DNA of 64,000 nt from Solwaraspora sp. WMMD406 (lineage in GTDB: Bacteria > Actinomycetota > Actinomycetes > Mycobacteriales > Micromonosporaceae): contig NZ_JARUBF010000001.1 of the NCBI RefSeq assembly GCF_029626025.1, positions 6,232,001-6,296,000 of the forward strand, in the 5' to 3' direction. A program made the translations under genes and the position numbers. Every line of letters begins with the position of its first letter. The first letter of the stretch is position 1. The notes beneath the pieces are model-generated. The model was not told the origin of the DNA. It saw only the letters and a program-made list of their open reading frames with translations, and did not search any database. Below are positions 61,662-64,000 of the stretch, in pieces.

Positions 61662-62792
61662 ATGATCTACGCGATGCCTCGGCTCGACGGCGCTGACCGG
61701 CAGGTCCTGCATGAGTTGGACCAGATGCGTGCCGACCTGCGGCTGCAGCTACGGTCCACCCCACGCTGGGCGGGCCAACTGCGGCGGAGCCTGTTCGCCG
61801 CCGCGATCCAGGGCTCGAACACCATCGAGCACATCACGATCAGCGGTTCGGACGCCCGAGCGCTCGTCGAGCAGGCACCCATGTCGGCGGAGACCAGCGA
61901 CGAGGTCCGCCAGGCGGTCGTCGGCTACCGCGACGCGATGACGTACGTGCAGCAGACACCTGAGTTGGACTTCTTCGAATACTCGCAGACGCTGCTCTCG
62001 GCCTTGCACTTCATGATCACCAAGTATCAGCCGGCGAAGTGGCCTGGCCGTTATCGGACCGGCGGGATCTTCGTAACCAGTGCCGACCCGCTGGAGCCCG
62101 TGTACACCGGCCCGGACGCGGAACGGGTCTCCGGGCTGATGGGCGAACTGGTCGAATGGCTCCGCCACGGCGACCTCGACGCGCCGGCGTACGCGCGAGC
62201 GGCGATGGCACACCTGAACCTGGTCAGCATCCACCCCTGGCGCGACGGCAACGGGCGCACGGCCCGCGCCCTGCACACCCTCGTGCTGGCCCGCACCGGG
62301 GAACTCGCCGCCGAGTTCTCCTCGATCGAGGAGTGGCTGGGCGAGCAGATCAACACGGTCCAGTACTACGAGGCACTGCGGTCCGCTCAGGACGGCAGCT
62401 TCCAACCTGATCGCGACGCCCACCCCTGGCTGCGATTCGTCCTGGCGGCGCATCACCGGCAGGCGCAGCGGGTGAAACGGCGCTCCGAGTGGGCAGTTCG
62501 ACTGTGGAACGATCTGGAACGCCTCACCGAGCAGAAGGGCCTGCCCGGACGGGTCGTCTCGGCGCTCTACGCCGCCGCCGCTGGCGAGCTACGGCGGACC
62601 ACTTATCAGCAGGACGAAGGTCTCAGCCGCGACCAGGCCATCCGCGACGTCCAGGCGCTGACCCGCGCCGGACTGCTGACGCCGCGCGGCAACGCGACCT
62701 CCCGGGTCTATCTGCCGGCCGGGGCGGTGGCCGAGATCGCCCAGGCGGCGACCGCAGCAGTACGCGGGCCGGGGCGCGACCCCTACCAGTGA
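61662..62792 (+). CDS. Fic-family AMP transferase-like protein
   Basis: A 376-residue Fic protein. The catalytic loop is HPWRDGNGRTARAL (His 191), matching HPFxxGNGR. The N-terminal helix carries SNTIEH (Ser 52, Glu 56), the position of the inhibitory (S/T)xxxE(G/N) motif of class II Fic proteins, with the last residue changed to His. The Fic/DUF4172-like N-region starts MIYAMPRLDG. The C-terminus (about 275-365) looks like a winged helix (SRDQAIRDVQALTRAGLLTPRG), so it may bind DNA and regulate itself. The 3' end forms half of a 22-bp hairpin. Confidence 0.88.
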   Translation: MIYAMPRLDGADRQVLHELDQMRADLRLQLRSTPRWAGQLRRSLFAAAIQGSNTIEHITISGSDARALVEQAPMSAETSDEVRQAVVGYRDAMTYVQQTPELDFFEYSQTLLSALHFMITKYQPAKWPGRYRTGGIFVTSADPLEPVYTGPDAERVSGLMGELVEWLRHGDLDAPAYARAAMAHLNLVSIHPWRDGNGRTARALHTLVLARTGELAAEFSSIEEWLGEQINTVQYYEALRSAQDGSFQPDRDAHPWLRFVLAAHHRQAQRVKRRSEWAVRLWNDLERLTEQKGLPGRVVSALYAAAAGELRRTTYQQDEGLSRDQAIRDVQALTRAGLLTPRGNATSRVYLPAGAVAEIAQAATAAVRGPGRDPYQ

Positions 62793-62819
62793 GCGCCCGC
62801 CCCGGCCCGCGTACTGCTG
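62755..62819. terminator. 22-bp perfect hairpin spanning the end of fic
   Basis: Arms at 62755-62776 and 62798-62819 are exact complements over 22 bp; the 21-nt loop includes the fic stop codon (62790-62792). The left arm codes for the last residues of Fic. It lies between the convergent fic and ribbon-helix-helix genes and probably terminates both. Confidence 0.75.
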
Positions 62820-62837
62820 TGAGAACGCCTGCTGGGG

Positions 62838-63044
62838 CTACCGTGCAAGGTTGAATTCCGCGAACGCCGCAGCCTCCTCGCCGGTGAGGGAGGCGTGCCA
62901 GGCAGCAGCGGCGTCGACGGCACGACGGTCGAGGTGTTCGCGGATCGCCTGAGCGACCAGAGCCGACCGGTTGCCACCAGCGACGGCGGCGACAAGATCC
63001 TCGCCGAGATCGTCGTCAAGGGTGATCGAGATGCTCATGGTCAT
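62838..63044 (-). CDS. Orphan ribbon-helix-helix (CopG-like) protein
   Basis: A 68-residue protein with the RHH strand MSISITLDDDLGEDL and helices AAVAGGNRSALVAQAIREHLDRR, ending in an acidic tail (EEAAAFAEFN). It looks like a VapB/CopG-type antitoxin, but no toxin gene is adjacent: fic converges on it and the upstream 80 bp hold only palindrome 3. ATG 63044 (or the next ATG, 6 bases in) follows CAGTCT (63057-63052) by 7 nt. It may be a lone DNA-binding protein or a leftover antitoxin. Confidence 0.75.
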   Translation of the reverse strand: MTMSISITLDDDLGEDLVAAVAGGNRSALVAQAIREHLDRRAVDAAAAWHASLTGEEAAAFAEFNLAR

Positions 63045-63124
63045 GCCGCCAAGACTGCCAGCAATCGTGCCGGAGCAGGATCACCGATCGCATCGGCGTG
63101 TTGGGAGTCGGCTCGATCCACCGC

Positions 63125-63192
63125 CATGATCAGTTGATGCTCCGCCGGGCGACACGCCGGCAAAACTCCCGGCAGAGCATCAACTGATCATG
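63125..63192. repeat. 68-bp palindromic element, copy 3
   Basis: Perfect 18-bp arms CATGATCAGTTGATGCTC (63125-63142) and its complement (63175-63192) enclose a GC-rich loop with GGGCGACACGCCGG. Read on the opposite strand it aligns along its whole length with copy 1 (31963-32029): same tips, same inner core, paired differences in the stem. Confidence 0.8.
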
Positions 63193-63251
63193 ATGAACTG
63201 CGGCCCGTCGCCGCACCGCGTGACCCGGGACGTGCCGCGTCGAGGTGAGGT

Positions 63252-63644
63252 TCACGCCGGGCTGACCAGCTGGATGAGATTGCCGCAGGTGTCGTCGAGT
63301 ACCGCGCCGACGAACGGGCCCATCGGCGTGGGGGTCTGGATGAAGGTGACCCCGTCGGCCTGCAGCGTCCGGTAGGCCTCCTCGACGTCGTCCACGGCGA
63401 ACGAGGCCGCCGGGATGCCCTGCTCGGCGAGCGCCTGCTTGTACGCCTGGGCGGCCGGGTTCTCGTCGGGCTCCAGCAGCAGTTCGACGCCGTCCGGGGC
63501 GTCGGCACCGACCACGGTGAGCCACCGGTGTTCCCCGACCGGAAAATCGGTCTTGGGGACGAAGCCGAGTTTGTCGGTGTAGAAGGCGAGCGCCTTGGCC
63601 TGGTCGTCGACGAAGACGCTGGTCACGTAGATGCGGGCTTTCAT
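63252..63644 (-). CDS. VOC (glyoxalase/bleomycin-resistance fold) protein
   Basis: A 130-residue protein of the vicinal oxygen chelate superfamily with two beta-alpha-beta-beta-beta units: ARIYVTSVFVDDQAKALAFYTDKLGF and, in the second half, SFAVDDVEEAYRTLQADGVTFIQTPTPMGPFVGAVLDDTCGNLIQLV. The function is unknown; the ArsR partner suggests a stress-related or detoxifying role. ATG 63644 overlaps the upstream regulator stop (ATGA). Confidence 0.88.
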   Translation of the reverse strand: MKARIYVTSVFVDDQAKALAFYTDKLGFVPKTDFPVGEHRWLTVVGADAPDGVELLLEPDENPAAQAYKQALAEQGIPAASFAVDDVEEAYRTLQADGVTFIQTPTPMGPFVGAVLDDTCGNLIQLVSPA

Positions 63645-63925
63645 GTCTTCTCCTCATCGCTGAGCGGCCACCGCTCGGTGATCGAGCGCAGCGGCCGGGT
63701 GTCGAGGTAGTGGAGCTTGGTGCGGCCGACCCGTTCGGAGCGGACGAGTCCGGCCTCCTCCAGCACGGCCAGGTGCTGCGAGATCGCCTGCCGGGTGGAG
63801 GTGGTGCCGTGTTCGGTGAGCAGGCGGGTGCAGATCTCGAACAGGCTCATCCCGCCCTTGCGGGCGAGCTCGTCCATGATCCGCCGCCGGGTCGGGTCCG
63901 CGAGTGCCCGGTAAAGGACCGCCAC
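63641..63925 (-). CDS. ArsR-family transcriptional regulator
   Basis: A 94-residue winged-helix protein: LYRALADPTRRRIMDELARKGGMSLFEICTRLL, the recognition region STRQAISQHLAVLEEAGLV, then RVGRTKLHYLDTRPL. There are no metal-site Cys clusters beyond a single Cys. GTG 63925 follows TATTGT (63938-63933) by 7 nt, so the longer reading from 63943 is not needed. An inverted repeat between its -35 and -10 is a likely autoregulatory site. It controls the coupled VOC gene. Confidence 0.85.
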   Translation of the reverse strand: MAVLYRALADPTRRRIMDELARKGGMSLFEICTRLLTEHGTTSTRQAISQHLAVLEEAGLVRSERVGRTKLHYLDTRPLRSITERWPLSDEEKT

Positions 63926-63932
63926 CCGCCCC

Positions 63933-63962
63933 ACAATAGGCAAGCCTGCACTTGCATATCAA
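63933..63962 (-). promoter_or_regulatory. Promoter and ArsR operator
   Basis: On the minus strand TTGATA (63962-63957), 18 nt, TATTGT (63938-63933). The inverted repeat GCAAG-N6-CTTGC (63940-63955) fills the spacer, the classic place for an ArsR-type repressor. Confidence 0.65.
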
Positions 63963-64000
63963 GTCCGAGGGACCACAGGGTGAGGCCGGCCACCTGAGTG

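Overview
The window is about 70% GC, with codon use strongly biased to G/C at third positions and frequent GTG starts. It carries an acyl-CoA carboxylase with an epsilon subunit, GTP-dependent PEP carboxykinase, GuaB1, mycosin-like and PPE-like genes, SCO6745-type and Maf-family genes, and HTH regulators typical of mycelial actinomycetes. This fits a chromosomal segment of a Micromonosporaceae-like actinobacterium (inference from gene content; no rRNA marker is present). About a third of the genes appear to be leaderless: a TANNNT-type -10 hexamer ends 6-8 nt before the start codon and no Shine-Dalgarno sequence is present.

Layout. 1-2.8 kb: an HTH regulator divergent from a small operon across a paired operator, a small membrane protein, and otsB. 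2.8-9.2 kb: uppS, a membrane protein and pckG on the minus strand; two GtrA proteins, a MaoC-like protein and a PH-domain membrane protein. 9.3-26.3 kb: the actinobacterial acyl-CoA carboxylase neighbourhood (birA, accD/pccB, accE, maf, accA). It is spread out by an M50 peptidase, a large Ser/Thr kinase, a three-gene type-VII-secretion-like set (small helical protein, PPE-like protein, mycosin), an O-methyltransferase, and a PadR/ABC-2 exporter unit with a tandem-repeat leader. 26.3-31.8 kb: guaB1, a MarR regulator behind a perfect hairpin, and a three-gene transglutaminase / alpha-E / circularly permuted ATP-grasp operon whose ATP-grasp ends in polyglutamine.

31.8-36.3 kb is the most accessory-like stretch. 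An orphan gene lies between two 67-69 bp palindromes (a third, sequence-related copy is at 63.1 kb). Next come a three-gene GTGA-coupled operon with an anomalous first start, an XRE/TPR regulator, and a DUF433/PIN-like toxin-antitoxin pair. 36.5-43.5 kb: lpdA-type quinone reductase, a gamma-glutamylcyclotransferase-like protein, a coiled-coil/MBL operon, a DUF4349 lipoprotein and an M20 hydrolase. 44-56 kb: a PknB-like kinase followed by a phosphohexomutase and a Stealth-family sugar-phosphotransferase (probable envelope polysaccharide functions), a NUDIX hydrolase, upp, a GT4 glycosyltransferase with a His-rich insert, and a deoC-ALDH-truncated ALDH operon. 56-64 kb: an ArsR/SRPBCC/DHFR-like unit, a serine-hydrolase remnant, an MDR oxidoreductase, a two-component system, a Fic AMP-transferase with its own palindromic promoter, an orphan ribbon-helix-helix protein, and an ArsR/VOC pair with a clear operator.

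No tRNA, rRNA, CRISPR array, transposase, phage gene or complete secondary-metabolite cluster was found. The novelty is in non-coding architecture (the palindrome family, leader repeats, paired operators) and in unusual versions of known genes, rather than in one large new system.
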